Source: Kondoa malvinella (taxonomy: Eukaryota > Basidiomycota > Agaricostilbomycetes > Agaricostilbales > Kondoaceae). From it: a stretch of 64,000 nt of DNA. The position numbers and the translations under genes were made by a program. Of the stretch, positions 45,229 to 57,247 are shown piece by piece (within the stretch, counting starts at the first letter, position 1; every line of letters starts with the position of its first letter). The stretch lies in the NCBI GenBank assembly GCA_039545315.1, contig BCIM01000008.1, positions 759,286 to 823,285 of the forward strand, written 5' to 3'. The notes beneath the pieces were generated by a model, which was not told the DNA's origin, searched no databases, and worked only from the letters and a program-made list of their open reading frames with translations.

Positions 45229-46897
45229 TTATTCGTTTTGATGCATCGAGGATTGTGCCAGACGGTTCTCGAGATTACGAAGGCTCTCTTCCTGTCAGCA
45301 GACCGGCTGACCATCAGTACATAGACTGATAGCCGAATCGCCCGACTGACCTTTGCAAGTAATTCCTGTCTGCGCTCAGACAACTCTCGCTGAACTTTGA
45401 GCTCCACTTCACGCAACTGTACGGGTCCACCTGCTTCTCAGCACCTTGACGGAGCAAGACCAAATGAAGCCGCACCTTCTCCTCCTCGCGTCTAAGCTGC
45501 TCTTCCTTGAGACGAACGCTCTGGTTGGCCATGTCCTCAGGCAAGATTTGAGACTTGTCGGTATTGTTGTACGCTTCGGAAGAGTTGACTGTGCGCGAGA
45601 GCTTCTCCGTTCTGTAGATCATAACGATCAGTTAAGCTCCAAAGCATGCACCAAGCCAATGTGATTTACCTGTAATTCTCACTGCATGCCGAATTCTTTG
45701 TCAGACAACAAATGTCAGAAGAAGAAAACAACTTGCTAGAGGTAATCTTGAGTGATTTCCTTGAGATCCTGTAGGCGAGAGTTGGAGTATGTAAGCTGTT
45801 TACCAACTTGACCAACAACGCCAACCCACCGTCAAGTGCGTGTTCAACAAAGCCGACCTCAGCCTGCCAAAGTCTGAATGTTTCGGGTTATCGACCTCGA
45901 CGACACCCCAAGGGTAGCGTCTGATCCTGACCAGCTCGCCATTCATCTCGACCTCTTCCGCTGAACCAACAATCGCAAAAGGCAACATGGCCCTCAATTC
46001 AGAATTATCTTGGATCGTTTCGTCGTCGTCTTCTTCAACATCGTAAGGAAAGTTGTAGACTGGTATACCGTAATGTTCGATATCCTCCATCACGCGCTTC
46101 TTGAATGCTTTGAGTTCATTCATGGTGAGTGAATCAGCTTTACCGACTACTGGAATGACGTTGACTCGAGGTGAAAGGCGACGCATGAGTTCAATATCCA
46201 TTTCTCGCAACGAGTGACCGGTCGGAGTGATGAAGTAGAGCAAAGCGTGAATTCGGTTGTCCCGGAATCGAGGGTTACGTTTGATGCGTGATTCTTCAGC
46301 GAGGATATCATCGTATTGTCTGTCCAAGTAGCCAACGATTTCTTGAAAGCTTTGACCCCCCACTTTGGTCTCAGACTTCTATTCACAATTGGTAGAAGGA
46401 AAACGTACGCGTATTCGTTGTTGAGATCTTGTGCAAAGCCTGGAGTCTCGACTACGGTGAGGGAGATGCGAACGCCATCTTCATCGAGCTCTACTTGACG
46501 AGGTTGGATTTTAATGCCTGTTTCTGCATTGGCACCTTCTGCTGTGAAAGTGCGCTGAGGTAGCACTGTAATGACGGCAATCAGCTTTCAAACAGACCAA
46601 GCCAGAGTCTGTATGCGAACCATCTGATTCACAGAGCGTGTTGACAAATGTTCGAACGCCCGTGCCCGAAGCGCCTGAGTCTCCATCAGCTTGGACACGC
46701 GAAGGCTTGGATGCAGAAAGACTCACCAACGGTCACTATAGCAAATAACACGAGTCAGCTAGAAGCTCCTGGCAGACAGGCGAGGATGTACTGATTGTGA
46801 AGGACAAGCCTGGGGAGACACGATGATCAGCGAAAGCACAGGGTCCGCTAGGCAGCTGCGCACCTTTCTTGACGTTCCTACGTGACATTGGCGGCAT
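45229..46897 (-). CDS. CDC11: Septin, CDC11-like, with degenerate GTPase motifs
   Basis: A filament-forming GTPase-fold protein of the bud neck, septum or hyphal cortex. Joined exons start MPPMSRRNVKKGLSFTI. G1 reads GASGTGVRTFVNTLCE instead of GxxxxGK(S/T), and G3 reads ETPGFAQ instead of DTPG(F/Y)G. G4 is close to normal (VVGKADSLT). Septin blocks follow: FQEIVGYLDRQYDDIL, LLYFITPTGHSLREMDIELM, RYPWGVVEVDNPKHSDFGRL and the septin unique element LTDLKEITQDYLYENYRTEKL. The C-terminus is a coiled coil (RLKEEQLRREEEKVRLHLVL ... LENRLAQSS). Lack of the P-loop Lys suggests weak or absent nucleotide hydrolysis, which is inference. Assignment to the CDC11 group rests on this and the coiled coil. 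One intron is GC-AG (listed). Confidence 0.88.
45682..45736 (-). other. GC-AG intron in the septin gene
   Basis: On the minus strand the donor is gcaagt (the classic GC donor) and the acceptor is gcatgcag, 55 nt apart. Removing it joins ITQDYL to YENYRTEKL, a strongly conserved septin junction. No GT donor gives this reading. Confidence 0.75.
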
Positions 46898-47250
46898 CCT
46901 TGTATTAGCTGTGTAAGAAGATGGACGCAAAGAGGGTCAGCGCGCTGTCTCCCTCGTGCTTAAGGTCAACTTAGCTTATGTGTCAACTTAATCGCATGAT
47001 TCGACTCGCGCCAGCGCTGAAGTTTGGACAGCCGAACCTTTTCCGCGTTTCAGTCACCCTGCTACTTTGGCCTTAGTTGAGACCTGCAGCCCTACACCAC
47101 GAAGCGACGCGGTCACACACACACTCTCTCTCTCTCTCGCGCGCGCGTTCGCTCTGCATTAAACCTATACCCCGCATTTCTGGCAGTTCATTTCCTCCTG
47201 CGCTGTCTACAAGATACTGCGTGCACACTTCTCACTCGCACTAGCCCAAG
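46898..47250. promoter_or_regulatory. Divergent promoter region septin / NNT
   Basis: About 350 bases between divergent starts. The NNT side holds a striking dinucleotide tract (listed) and pyrimidine-rich sequence towards the ATG. Both genes probably use this region. Confidence 0.45.
47114..47147. repeat. Three-part dinucleotide tract (CA)n(CT)n(CG)n
   Basis: About 34 bases change from alternating CA to CT to CG without interruption, about 105 bases upstream of the NNT start. The CA and CG parts are alternating purine-pyrimidine tracts. The CT part is a polypyrimidine run. Confidence 0.9.
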
Positions 47251-50200
47251 ATGGGGCACAGCTTCTTCAAAGTAGCCTTGCGCAAGCTTCAGCCATGCAC
47301 GCGAGCTTTTTCAACTGCACCAATAGCCAAGAGAGAAGCTTCAGGTCGGCCCTACAGCGAGCTCATCGTCGGTTGTCCGCGTGAAACCTATCCTGGCGAA
47401 CGAAGAACAGCCATCACACCGCAAAACGCCGCGCTACTGCTCAAGAAAGGGTTCCGTCAAGTTCTCATTGCTTCAGGCAGCGGAACGCAAGCTTCTTTCC
47501 CTGATGAAGCTTATACTGCTGTTGGCGCATCGATAGTCCAACAAGAAGATGTGCTTGCCCGTTCCGACATTTTGTTAAAAGTCCGACCACCTCAATTAGC
47601 CCTTGATGCAAGCACTGAACTTACTCATATGAAACAAGACGCTACTTTAATCTCTTTCGTCTTTCCTGCTGTTAACAAAGAATTGGTCAAATCAATGCAG
47701 GACAAACGGTTGACTTTGTTTGGCATGGATTGCATACCTAGGTAAGCGAGTCGCCGTTGAGAGCTCACTTTAGTTTACCGATCATCTCCTTCTGCACACA
47801 GGATCAGTAGAGCTCAGGTCTTTGATGCTCTCAGTTCAATGGCAAACATTGCTGGGTACAAAGGTGTATTGGAAGCGAGCAATTTGTACGGCCGGTTCCT
47901 AGGTGGTCAAGTCACTGCTGCAGGCAAGGTTCCCCCATCCAAGGTCTTGGTCATTGGTGCTGGTGTCGGTATGTGTCCTCTCGCATGCACTCGAGACATG
48001 TTGACGAGTATTCAGCTGGTCTATCTGCTATTGCAACTGCTAAACGAGCTGGTGCGATCGTCCGAGGCTTCGATACTCGAGCTGCAGTAGAAGAACAAAT
48101 CCAATCCCTCGGTGCTGAATTCCTCACTGTTGACATCAAAGAAGCTGGAGATGGCGCTGGCGGTTACGCGAAAGAAATGAGCAAAGAATTCATCGATGCT
48201 GAAATGGCCCTCTTCCTTGCCCAAGCTAAAGAGGTGGACATCATCGTGACGACAGCGCTCATTCCTGGTAAACCGGCACCTAAATTGATTACCGAAGAAA
48301 TGGTCAGAGCTATGAAACCTGGAAGTGTGATTGTGGATTTGGCAGCTGAACAGGGTGGGAATTGTGCCTTGACAAAACCTGGTGAAGTAGTGACCGCTCA
48401 TGGGGTATCTATCATTGGTTCGTGCTTCTGTCAATCCAGAAGACCCGGCTGATTTGCTCAACAGGCTACACCGATCTTCCATCTCGTCTGCCTACCCAAA
48501 GTTCTACTCTATACTCGAACAATGTCATCAAGTTCCTCTTGTCCATAGGCAAAGACTCTACTTTCAACATAGACCTACAAGACGAAGTCGTCCGAAAGTC
48601 CATCATCTTGCAATCTGGAAGCTTGCTATGGCCAGCACCAGCAGACAAGAATGCTAAACCCGCTGCTGCTTCTGTCGCTGTTCCACCTCCGTCCATGATT
48701 AAAGAGGAAGTCAAAGCCGTCACTCCTTGGCAGAAAGTGTCTAGAGAAGTAGCGACTGTTTCAGCTGGACTCGGGACTGCAGTCGCGCTTGGTTCTTCTA
48801 CTTCTGCACCTTTCATGGGCACAATCTCGACTTTTTCGCTCGCTTCTCTTATTGGTTATAATGCGGTATGGTTCTGGTTCCTTCTGCATGCTGCTGGCTG
48901 ATCAATTGAATTATAGGTCTGGTCAGTCCAACCTGCACTGCACAGTCCCTTGATGGCCGTAACAAATGCATGGTCAGTCAGCGACCACTTCATAACCCGC
49001 TTGGATGCTCATGTCTACGCATTCCCAGCTCTGGGCTTGTCGGAGTCGGAGGAATGTTCTTGCTCGGCGGAGGTCTGATACCAGAAACAATTCCGCAATT
49101 CTTAGCCGCTTCAGCTGTCTTCATGGCGAACGTCAACATCTTCGGTGGCTTTTTGGTTTCAAAGTCTATGCTCGATCTCTTCCGTCGCCCAAATGATCCT
49201 CCAGAGTACACTTACCTTTGGGGGATACCTGCAGCGGTCTTTGGAACTGGCTTCCTCGTAGCACTGAACGCCGGCTCTGGTGGTCTTGTTCCAGCTGGTT
49301 ACCTCGCCAGTACTCTGCTCTGCATGGGCTCGCTTACTGGTCTGTCTTCACAAACAACAGCAAGAGCAGGCAATATCATGGGCATGCTTGGTGTTGGCAT
49401 CGGCGTCGTGTCAACTTTGGCAGCAACCGGCTACTCTACCGCGGTTATGGGTCAATTCGGTATCATCACGGTCGCTGGTGCTCTGCTCGGAACAGTCATT
49501 GCTCGAAGAGTTACGCCAATTCAACTACCTCAATGTGTCGCTGCCCTTCATTCGGTCGTTGGTCTAGCAGCAGTCCTCACCTCAATTGCTTCGGTTATGG
49601 CTGACTTCAGCCATTTGACTGCTCTGCATGGCATCTGCGCCTACTTGGGCATCTTTGTTGGCGGTTTGACGTTCACCGGATCGATCGTTGCTTTCCTCAA
49701 ATTGGCTGGCAAGATGCGTCCGAAGCCAATCATTCTGCCAGGTCGGAAAATGGTCGAGACTGCTCTTCTTGCTACGAATGGAGGAGTCTTGGCTTACTTT
49801 TTGACTGCTGGGGCTGCTTCGCCTGGTGTTGCTGTCGGATGCTTGTTGGCAAACACCGCTCTGTCCTTTACTCAAGGTGTTACCACGGTTTCGGCCGTGG
49901 GCTCAGCCGATACACGTCGGTCGCCTCCATGCTATACTACGCAGGTCCCAATCTGACTCTTCATTGATAGCTGTGGTCATTACGGTACATATACAAGGAC
50001 TGCATTACAATCCATGCCTAACTAGTCATGACAGGTTCTCAACGCATACTCAGGTGTTGCTCTAGCGGCAGAAGGTTTGATGCTGGACAATCCGCTACTC
50101 ACCGGGTGAGTTCTGAATTTCACAGGCGAATCCTTAAAGCTCATCCATCTTAGGGTCGGCGCTCTCATAGCCGCGAGTGGCTCTATCCTATCAACTATCA

Positions 50201-51337
50201 TGTGCACCGCTATGAATAGATCCATCTGTAAGTGGTAGTGAGATTGTATTACAACCTCACAAGGCTAATTGTTCCGCTTAATAGGGAACGTGTCAGTATA
50301 GCACAAAGATTCCTGCAGGAGGTAGCTGATGTTCTGCTCAGCCTGTTTGGTGGCATCGCACCTACGTCCGCGTCAACTGAAGGAGCGAGTACAATTGGCG
50401 AAATTACAAAGACCACAGTGGAAGAGACTGTGGATGACTTGCTGAACGCAAGTAGAGTCATAATAGGTTTGTAAACAGGTACAAGCCTGGTACGAATTGA
50501 CAGTCGAGTCTTAGTTCCTGGATATGGCATGGCCGTTGCGAAAGCTCAGCACCAAATCGCAGCTATGTGCAATACCTTGAAAGCGCGAGGGGTCGATGTG
50601 AGATTTGCTATTCACCCTGTAGCTGGGCGCATGCCAGGTAGGTCCAGACGAAAGCGTTAGTCAGTATTGCTGATGCGCATCTCTACCTTCAGGACAAATG
50701 AATGTGGTACGTCTTTAGCATTTCCACCAGTAACAATGTCGATCGCTCATTGGCTGCTGTCCAGCTTCTGGCCGAAGGCGCGTCTTCTGCTGATATCAAA
50801 CACAATATCAGCTCATTCAGCTTATAGCGAGTGTCCCATACGACGTTGTCCTAGAGATGGAAGAAATCAACGAAGACTTTGCTGTAAGCAGTCCAGGTGG
50901 TCTGTCAATCCCATACTAATCTTTGCATGGCAGGAAACACAAGTGACATTGGTTATTGGTATGCCTCCCCTTAGCAGGATATGACACTTACTGACAATTG
51001 GAAAAGGCGCCAACGATACCGTCGTAAGTTGCGGCTCTACAACACTGACGTGCTGCGCTCATGTTACTACAGAACCCCATTGCGCTCGAGCCAAACTCCG
51101 CAATAGCAGGCATGCCAGTCTTGCAAGCCTGGAAGAGTGAACGGGTTATAGTGATGAAGAGAGGCATGTCCTCTGGCTATGCAGAGGTGCGCACATTCCA
51201 TGCTTCCTAATCTATGCCTAATTCGGCTGCAGGTGCCTAATCCAATGTTTGGCTACTCCAACACCCGGATGCTCTTTGGCGATGCGCTAGGAACAGTCGA
51301 AGCGATCAATTCAACACTCAAATCCAGCTCTGCTTAA
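47251..51337 (+). CDS. NNT: Proton-translocating NAD(P) transhydrogenase, mitochondrial
   Basis: An inner-membrane enzyme that uses the proton gradient to reduce NADP with NADH. A presequence ([20 protein letters not shown]) is followed by domain [79 protein letters not shown] and [20 protein letters not shown]. Membrane domain II has about a dozen helices ([37 protein letters not shown]). Domain III comes last ([96 protein letters not shown]). Order dI-dII-dIII in one chain is as in animals. About a dozen introns interrupt the last third. No key motif is missing. Confidence 0.95.
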
Positions 51338-51654
51338 CGGCGCTCCAATTCGTATCGCAATCTAGATCTAGATGTGTAGTAGACCGTCTGCTAGATGCGA
51401 ATGTATGTATATCGAGAGGAAGTAGTGAGTTCAGTGGAATGTAAATGAATTGCGACCTGGGAAAGAGCAGCAAAGTTACACCTACATACACGCAAACGCA
51501 AGTCCATTAGAAATGCCCTGTACAGCTTTATCACACCTATCTACGCTCCCCTTCACAAGGCTTATCGATCGAGCATCTCTTTCAGCTGATGCGTTGGTGC
51601 ACTACAAGACAATCTCACTCATCAAATCAAGTAAATCAAGTAGAACAATCGCGC
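51338..51654. other. Convergent 3' region, NNT / membrane protein
   Basis: About 320 bases between convergent stops with no recognisable gene. Probably 3' UTRs of both neighbours. Confidence 0.4.
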
Positions 51655-53022
51655 TCACTCAAAATTCCCTCTCGGCGGAGACCTCGTACTAGCCCTTCTA
51701 GCCTCGACCAAAGAAGCTTGAAGCTTATCCAACGGACTTCCGCCGCTCAATACTCTCCCACGTTCGTCTTCCTCCTCTACAATACTATCCGTCCGTCTGC
51801 TCATCCCTCCATCACTCGAAGGACTACGATTGTGGAACCGCTGAGACGCAGGATGCAGATTCTGACTTTCTACTTGACTTTGACTTCTTGAATGACCGGG
51901 CGAGGAATAGTCTGATGAAGGCTGTGGACTCCACGACCTTCGATCTGAGCCTGATAGATAAGCAGCTTTAGCGGCTTCGAATTCTTTGTTCGGCACGACG
52001 CTGTCTGGGTCGAACAAGTCTTCATGATCGCTTCCTATCCCGCTCTTTGCGCTGAAATTTAGAGTCTGCTTGTCGAGTGAAACGACGTTGTTTTGATATT
52101 GTCCAGCAAGAGGTTTGGGCGGTACGATCTCAACTCGGGAGAACTGAGAATGCGGCGCGCCTGACAGCCTGTGTGCTCGTGCTGGTTGAGCTCTTGCTGG
52201 CTGGGAAGGCAAAGAGGAAGCGGCTGAATGAATGGACATCATGGATCTTCTATCGCCCGACATGTTGCGTGCATTCGTCCGCAGGTAGTTGGTAGAATAG
52301 ATGCTGTGATCTGGTCCAAGGTTGGGCGACGTTATTGGCGAGGCCAACTCTTCGGAATCAAAGTTCTGTGAATGCCGAGTATAGGTAGAGTCTAGCTTGT
52401 TCATGCTACCGCGGGATGCAACAGAGTGCAATGCTGAGCTCTGACCGCCGCCGCCCAAGAGGTAAAGAGCCGATTGCGGTCTGTATAGCGATGCATCCTT
52501 TTCTTCCTCTAGCGGAGGCGCTTTCGAGCGATGTGTTTTGCTCCATACTTTGCGATAGAGGAACCAAAGCAAGAGCAGAGCGACCAGACCGCAAATCACA
52601 CCGATCACGACAAATGCGAAAGCTGTTCCCAAATCGTCAGCATGGCTCCGACCTGATCAGGGAAGGACATACTGGGTGTATTACCCTGTTCTCCAGTAGT
52701 ATTCGCATTGGCTGAGTCGTACACGCCACCAGCTGATCCATCATTTAGCCAAACTCACAACATAGGAGCAAAAGACATACTTGGGATACCCTGACTGACA
52801 GGACTGAATGTATTTGTATATAACGAAGTACTCGGTTCAGCTCCAGTAGTGAATCTGGGCGAGACAAGGATCAGATCGTTTTCCACTTGGCAGCTTTCAG
52901 CAGAGCACATACACCACAGTCACAACCATTGGCTGCCAGCCTCCATCGCCTGCGCCTCCTCCTCCCCCTCCTGCATTACCTCCACCACCAGCTGCGGGAG
53001 GTGTAGGTACAAGTGTTGCCAT
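51655..53022 (-). CDS. Gly-rich single-pass membrane protein
   Basis: About three or four exons. It starts MATLVPTPPAAGGGGNAGG with a Gly-rich run and lacks a classical signal peptide. A short Ser/Thr-rich extracellular part (FTTGAEPS..SLYTNTFSPVSQG) leads to a single strong helix (FAFVVIGVICGLVALLLLWF) followed by basic LYRKVWSKTHRSK. A cytoplasmic tail of about 270 residues is Ser/Arg/Pro-rich with many possible phosphosites. No catalytic domain is recognised. The layout (no signal peptide, Ser/Thr stalk, one helix, Ser-rich tail) is like the gene at 10870-12478. The first-exon start at 53022 and the splice before the helix are moderately certain. Confidence 0.7.
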
Positions 53023-53373
53023 GTTTCGAGAAGCTTGTCTAGGCCAAAAGGATTTGTTTTGCAGAGACTGAAGTCGTGGGATATCAAGGAGCTACTTGCT
53101 GGCCGAGCAGCAAAAGGGGTATAAACAACACTGTTGACAGCCTTGACAGATGCCTAGTTCTCGGCGGTCGTCTTCTGTCAAGTTCTGATTTCCATCTCGA
53201 GAACCCCACAAACTGCTTATTGGTCAAGCCCGTAATGTCTGAAAATGCTTTGGCAATGCGTATAATACAAGCAATGATCCCCTCTTGTCTCTATATGCAG
53301 GATTTGAACTCATGAAAAATGTGTGTGCAACTGAAAACCCTCTTGGAATGATATGTGCCAATGGTGAAAGTGA
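53023..53373. other. Gap between membrane-protein start and cyclin stop
   Basis: About 350 bases. It contains the promoter of the leftward membrane-protein gene and the 3' flank of the cyclin gene. An A/G-rich, repetitive tgaaagtgattaagagcgtgataatggtgatag stretch lies close to the cyclin stop. No gene is seen. Confidence 0.35.
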
Positions 53374-55277
53374 TTAAGAGCGTGATAATGGTGATAGTTG
53401 TTGTTTTTGCCCGAAAGCGAGGTGAGAGACGGGTGTCGGTCGAATTACGGGAGGTGGAAAGGTCCAATTCGAGTTGATGGGAGATGATTGGACTGAAGTA
53501 GGATAGGCTGAGCGAGGAGCTTGACTGTAGTACGCTGGTACAGCTGTATTGATCTGATGTTGCACGCCTGGCAGACCCTGGGATGACATATGAGTATCTG
53601 CTTCAATCGCATCATGTATAGACTCACAGCATTGGAGAACTGCGAGAAATGATTTGGGACAGGCGCAAATTGCATCTGACTAGCTTCGGGTGGAGGCAAG
53701 CTGTATAAAAAGGGCGAGCGCAAAGGTAGACCGGAAGGTAGATAGCCCATCTGTGTGTTTGGCTGAGATGCTCTGCGCTGAGAGTCCAGAGGCGAGGAGG
53801 ACATGGATGTGCGAGCTGGCTGATGGGTTGGCATTGGAAACGTTGAAAGACCAGGATGCAGAGGCGGGGCGTAAGGTTGTTGTGAGCTGCTTGAAGGTCG
53901 GGAAGATGGTGCTGGTCGAAGCATAGGATTAGGCCAAGGAGCTTGTGGCGGTTGTAGGTGCTGAGGAATGCCATGACGTTGTCCTGCCGCTAAGGAGTAG
54001 AATGCTAGCCTGCCTGGATGTGTTGGCACTTGAGGTGATGCAGCTGGTTGAGCGAGGTAATGCAATTGAGGTGCCAGAGAAGGCGAATGTGCAGGAACAG
54101 CAGAGTAAGGCGTTGGCTGAATCCGCTGTGATGCGAAAAAGTCGGCATAGGGAGGCGGCGAGACCTCGGCTTGGAACGACCGTTTCCTCGATTTCGATAA
54201 AGGCGGAAGTTGAGGTGGTGGAAAAGAGAGCGAATGACTCTGATGCACTATAGGTGGTGCAAGAGGTGGAAGTTGTTGAGAATTTGCGCGAGCAGGCAAC
54301 GGAGCCATTGGGCGATACTGTTCCGAAGGATGCGGGTAAGGTTTCATGCTTGGTAGTCTTGCAGTATCTGGAGCTGGCCAAGAAGGCGTATAGTCGCTCC
54401 TTAGGCCTGATGCACCATGCCGATCCACTCTCCTCCTTTTGTTCAGCTGCGCCGTTTTTGCTGCCGCTTTCAAACCATCCAATAATCTTTCCCAATTGCG
54501 ATACTCATCTAGCTGAACAGATAGTTGGAACCGCAGCCCTTGCAAGAACTCCTTTTCTGCGCTTGTTAGGCTCTTGAGACTGAATTAGGCATCGCTTCAG
54601 CTCAAGCCTTCGGGGCTATGACCTGGCACGATCACTTACCTCAGACTTGACACAGTGGACCACGTTTGCGCGGTGTAAGTGTTGTCGTCGAGCCATTTGT
54701 TCGCTCTAAGCCAACCCAGATCTGTTTCAGCTAGATCTCTCAAAAACGTGCATGTGCTAATCACTTACAGCATCAAAGAGCAGATAGCCACTAAGTACTC
54801 GCTACCGGGCTGTCCTTGCAGTTTGTTGAGTCTTTTGAGCCTATGGATGTAGAGCAGAGCCAATACGACGACTGATTCTGAGACTTGGGCTTCGAAAGTA
54901 AATTAACACGTATTCATCAAACTTCAAAGCAAAAGCTCACTGAGCGCCAATACATCGTTCATGAACTTGCTGAAGCGACTTGTAGCTTGATAAGGGCCAA
55001 CACCTTGATCTGCATCTAAAGATAATTTCCGCTCAACATCAGATAGTCGATCATGTGGTCGAAAAAGCTTACCGAGCCATAGGTAGCTGACTAGATCTGC
55101 AGACCAAGCAGCTAATTCATTGATGGAGACTGCAGACATTGCTGGAGCAGGGCCTGTTGTTGGCTTCATTACTGCCATGCCGCCTTCTCCCGGTGAAGTC
55201 GCAGCTGAAGAGTAGGAGCTTCGTGGATGGGAGAAACAGTCCGAGTAGCCAGACGACGAGGAGACAGAGAGGCGCAT
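53374..55277 (-). CDS. PHO85-type cyclin with long Pro/Gln/Ser-rich tail
   Basis: About seven exons, roughly 530 residues. After a Ser-rich start (MRLSVSSSSGYSDCFSHPRS) comes ELAAWSADLVSYLWLD and the cyclin box: FSKFMNDVLALTQVSESVVV, LALLYIHRLKRLNKLQGQ, SEYLVAICSLMLANKWLDDN, YTAQTWSTVS and LTSAEKEFLQGLRFQLSV. The LTQVS..V and ANKWLDD..Y motifs are typical of fungal Pcl/Clg1-like partners of Pho85-type CDKs. The remaining 300 residues are Pro/Gln/Ser/Tyr-rich and disordered, with an NKRRRVDRHG basic patch that may be an NLS. Introns with gtaagt or gtgag donors join all conserved blocks in frame. The last exon (from GLPGVQHQ) is a plausible but unproven 3' end. Confidence 0.85.
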
Positions 55278-56677
55278 TGTGGTCCGACCAATTTAGTTAT
55301 TCAGATCCGGAGCACGGTCAAGGCGGCTTTGATGATGACACGGTGCTATAAGATGGATTGCATAAGACAGAAGGAAAGAAAACGCCCAGCACAGCACCGC
55401 GGAACGGACGCAGGTGTTGTCATTCGGGCCTGGGTAAGGAACAGAAGGGCAAGTTGACTTGTCTTCAGACCGAAGGCAGAGTCAATGAATGTTTAGAGGG
55501 TGCGATCGAAAGAGGGGAGAAAAGAAGGGCAACTCTGTCTGTGACCGGCGACTGCCCACGCCATACAACGATTACATGCTAAGCCCAGCCGCGTGGGGTC
55601 TTGTCTGTTTGGTTGTTGCGAAAAGTGACTCTGCGTGTAATCTATCAATAAGCTAATATCTATCCGGATCCGCTTTTGTCTTGTATAGCGTATCAATAGC
55701 CAAACATATCCCGAAAGCCAAGTTCCCTCAACGCGCTTCATTGCCAAGTCGAGCGAAGTGAAAACAACAACAACCCGACGATTAGACTTTCGATTGCCTT
55801 CTTGCGCCTTCTGACCTTTCTGCAATGCAATGGTAGTCCACCTCTTTACCGCTACGTACAAGTCCTGGTCCTCTACTCGCGCTTCTTAGTCCGGTAGGTA
55901 ATCTTCGCGTTCCTGGATCCGCCTCACGTCATTAGGTCCAAGAGTTTCTTTCCCGCTTCGGCCCAAATGCAACAAATCTGCTTATGCAAGAACCTGTCTC
56001 TATCTTCCGTGTCTTGTCCTGGATTGTTATTGTCTTTGCGAGATGGGGATCAACCGCTTTCGATCACATGAGCGTGAATCGTCGTTGCCAAACTTGCTGT
56101 GGACCCAATTGGAGACTAGCAAAAAGATCGATCCACGGCCCTCTTTTGTTTCGGCGTCTTTGGTTCCTCTTTGTACTCTCAAGCCAAGGAACGCAAGATC
56201 TGCTTTACCAAGATCAAGGTTTTCGTTAATGATTAGCGTTTGCCGATCTTTTAATCAAGATTATGTTATCTCAACCACCCGGATTTCTCCACGTCGCTAA
56301 AGGGCGCCCTGCAAAACAGATGATGAGTTGTCGATATTGTCTGCTCTGAGCGAGCCCGGCTGTTGCCAAGACGAGATGATTGTGCTTGGACGAGTTGCTT
56401 TCTTGGATTGTGCTTCACTGCCTTTGACTTTCCATTTTGACTTTCTTTGCTTCTCTTCGGAGGGTCAATGGCCACAACTTTTCACCTCTTGCACTCGATC
56501 GTCAGCAAACCAGTAGCCAAGGTATAATGCTTCTTCATTGCTATGCTCTTGTCGGTCCTTTTGGGCACAGTCGCGCTTAGCCGGAGGGGCTAGGCTGTCC
56601 CTTGAACAGCAAGGGACGGTCATATCCAGCCTCTCAACTGCGAAGGGTTCCATGTGTAATTGAGCGCATCTGAATCA
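55278..56677. other. Long gap between cyclin and GPI-protein region
   Basis: About 1.4 kb with no recognisable gene. The left part should hold the cyclin promoter and leader. Several short frames on both strands have no recognisable domain. No RNA gene or transposon was identified. Confidence 0.4.
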
Positions 56678-56990
56678 ATGCACTCCACCACCTCAACTGG
56701 AGGACCTACACTTGACAATTCAGTCGTACATCTGCTGACCCTCCTTCGCGCAGCCGAGAGGGTGAGACAAGAAATGGAATGGAACGCAGCCAAACAGAAA
56801 TGCTTTCCAAGCATGAAGGTATCCAACCACGACAGCTATCAGAGTGTGCGAAAGATAGATGCGAGCGTCCGAGCTGTGTGAAGATCAGACGCAGAGCTGC
56901 TCCCTTCAGATATCTCAAGTGCAAGACCGTAAGCTAGCAGTACAATCAGTCATTGTCCTCGCAGAACCGCAATTCGTGCTTACTGAATAA
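56678..56990 (+). CDS. Candidate small spliced ORF (about 90 codons)
   Basis: Exon 1 runs from MHSTTSTGGPTLDNSVVHLL through a charged helix-like stretch (RAAERVRQEMEWNAAKQK) to CFPSMK, followed by a good gtatcc donor. A 40-nt intron (ending gatag) joins in frame to MRASELCEDQTQSCSLQI and a stop at 56988-56990. It may be a real small protein gene converging on the GPI-protein gene. No family is recognised and the intron is shorter than most here. Confidence 0.28.
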
Positions 56991-57247
56991 CAAGTACCAC
57001 AAGGCAACGATCGTCCCTCACAAAGCAGAACAAAACAGATGAACAAGAAAGAAGAAGTAAAGAAGGCAGAAACAGAATGAAGGAAAGAACCGAAGCAGAC
57101 CAGAACCGAAACAACGTGCACTCCAGCAAAACGACGGATACTAAATCTTTACAATATCGCAGCTCTCTTCCCTATCAGGGAAAACAAGCCAAATACAAAA
57201 AGGAGGTGAACGAAAAACAAGACGAACACAAATACTCCACCTCTTGA

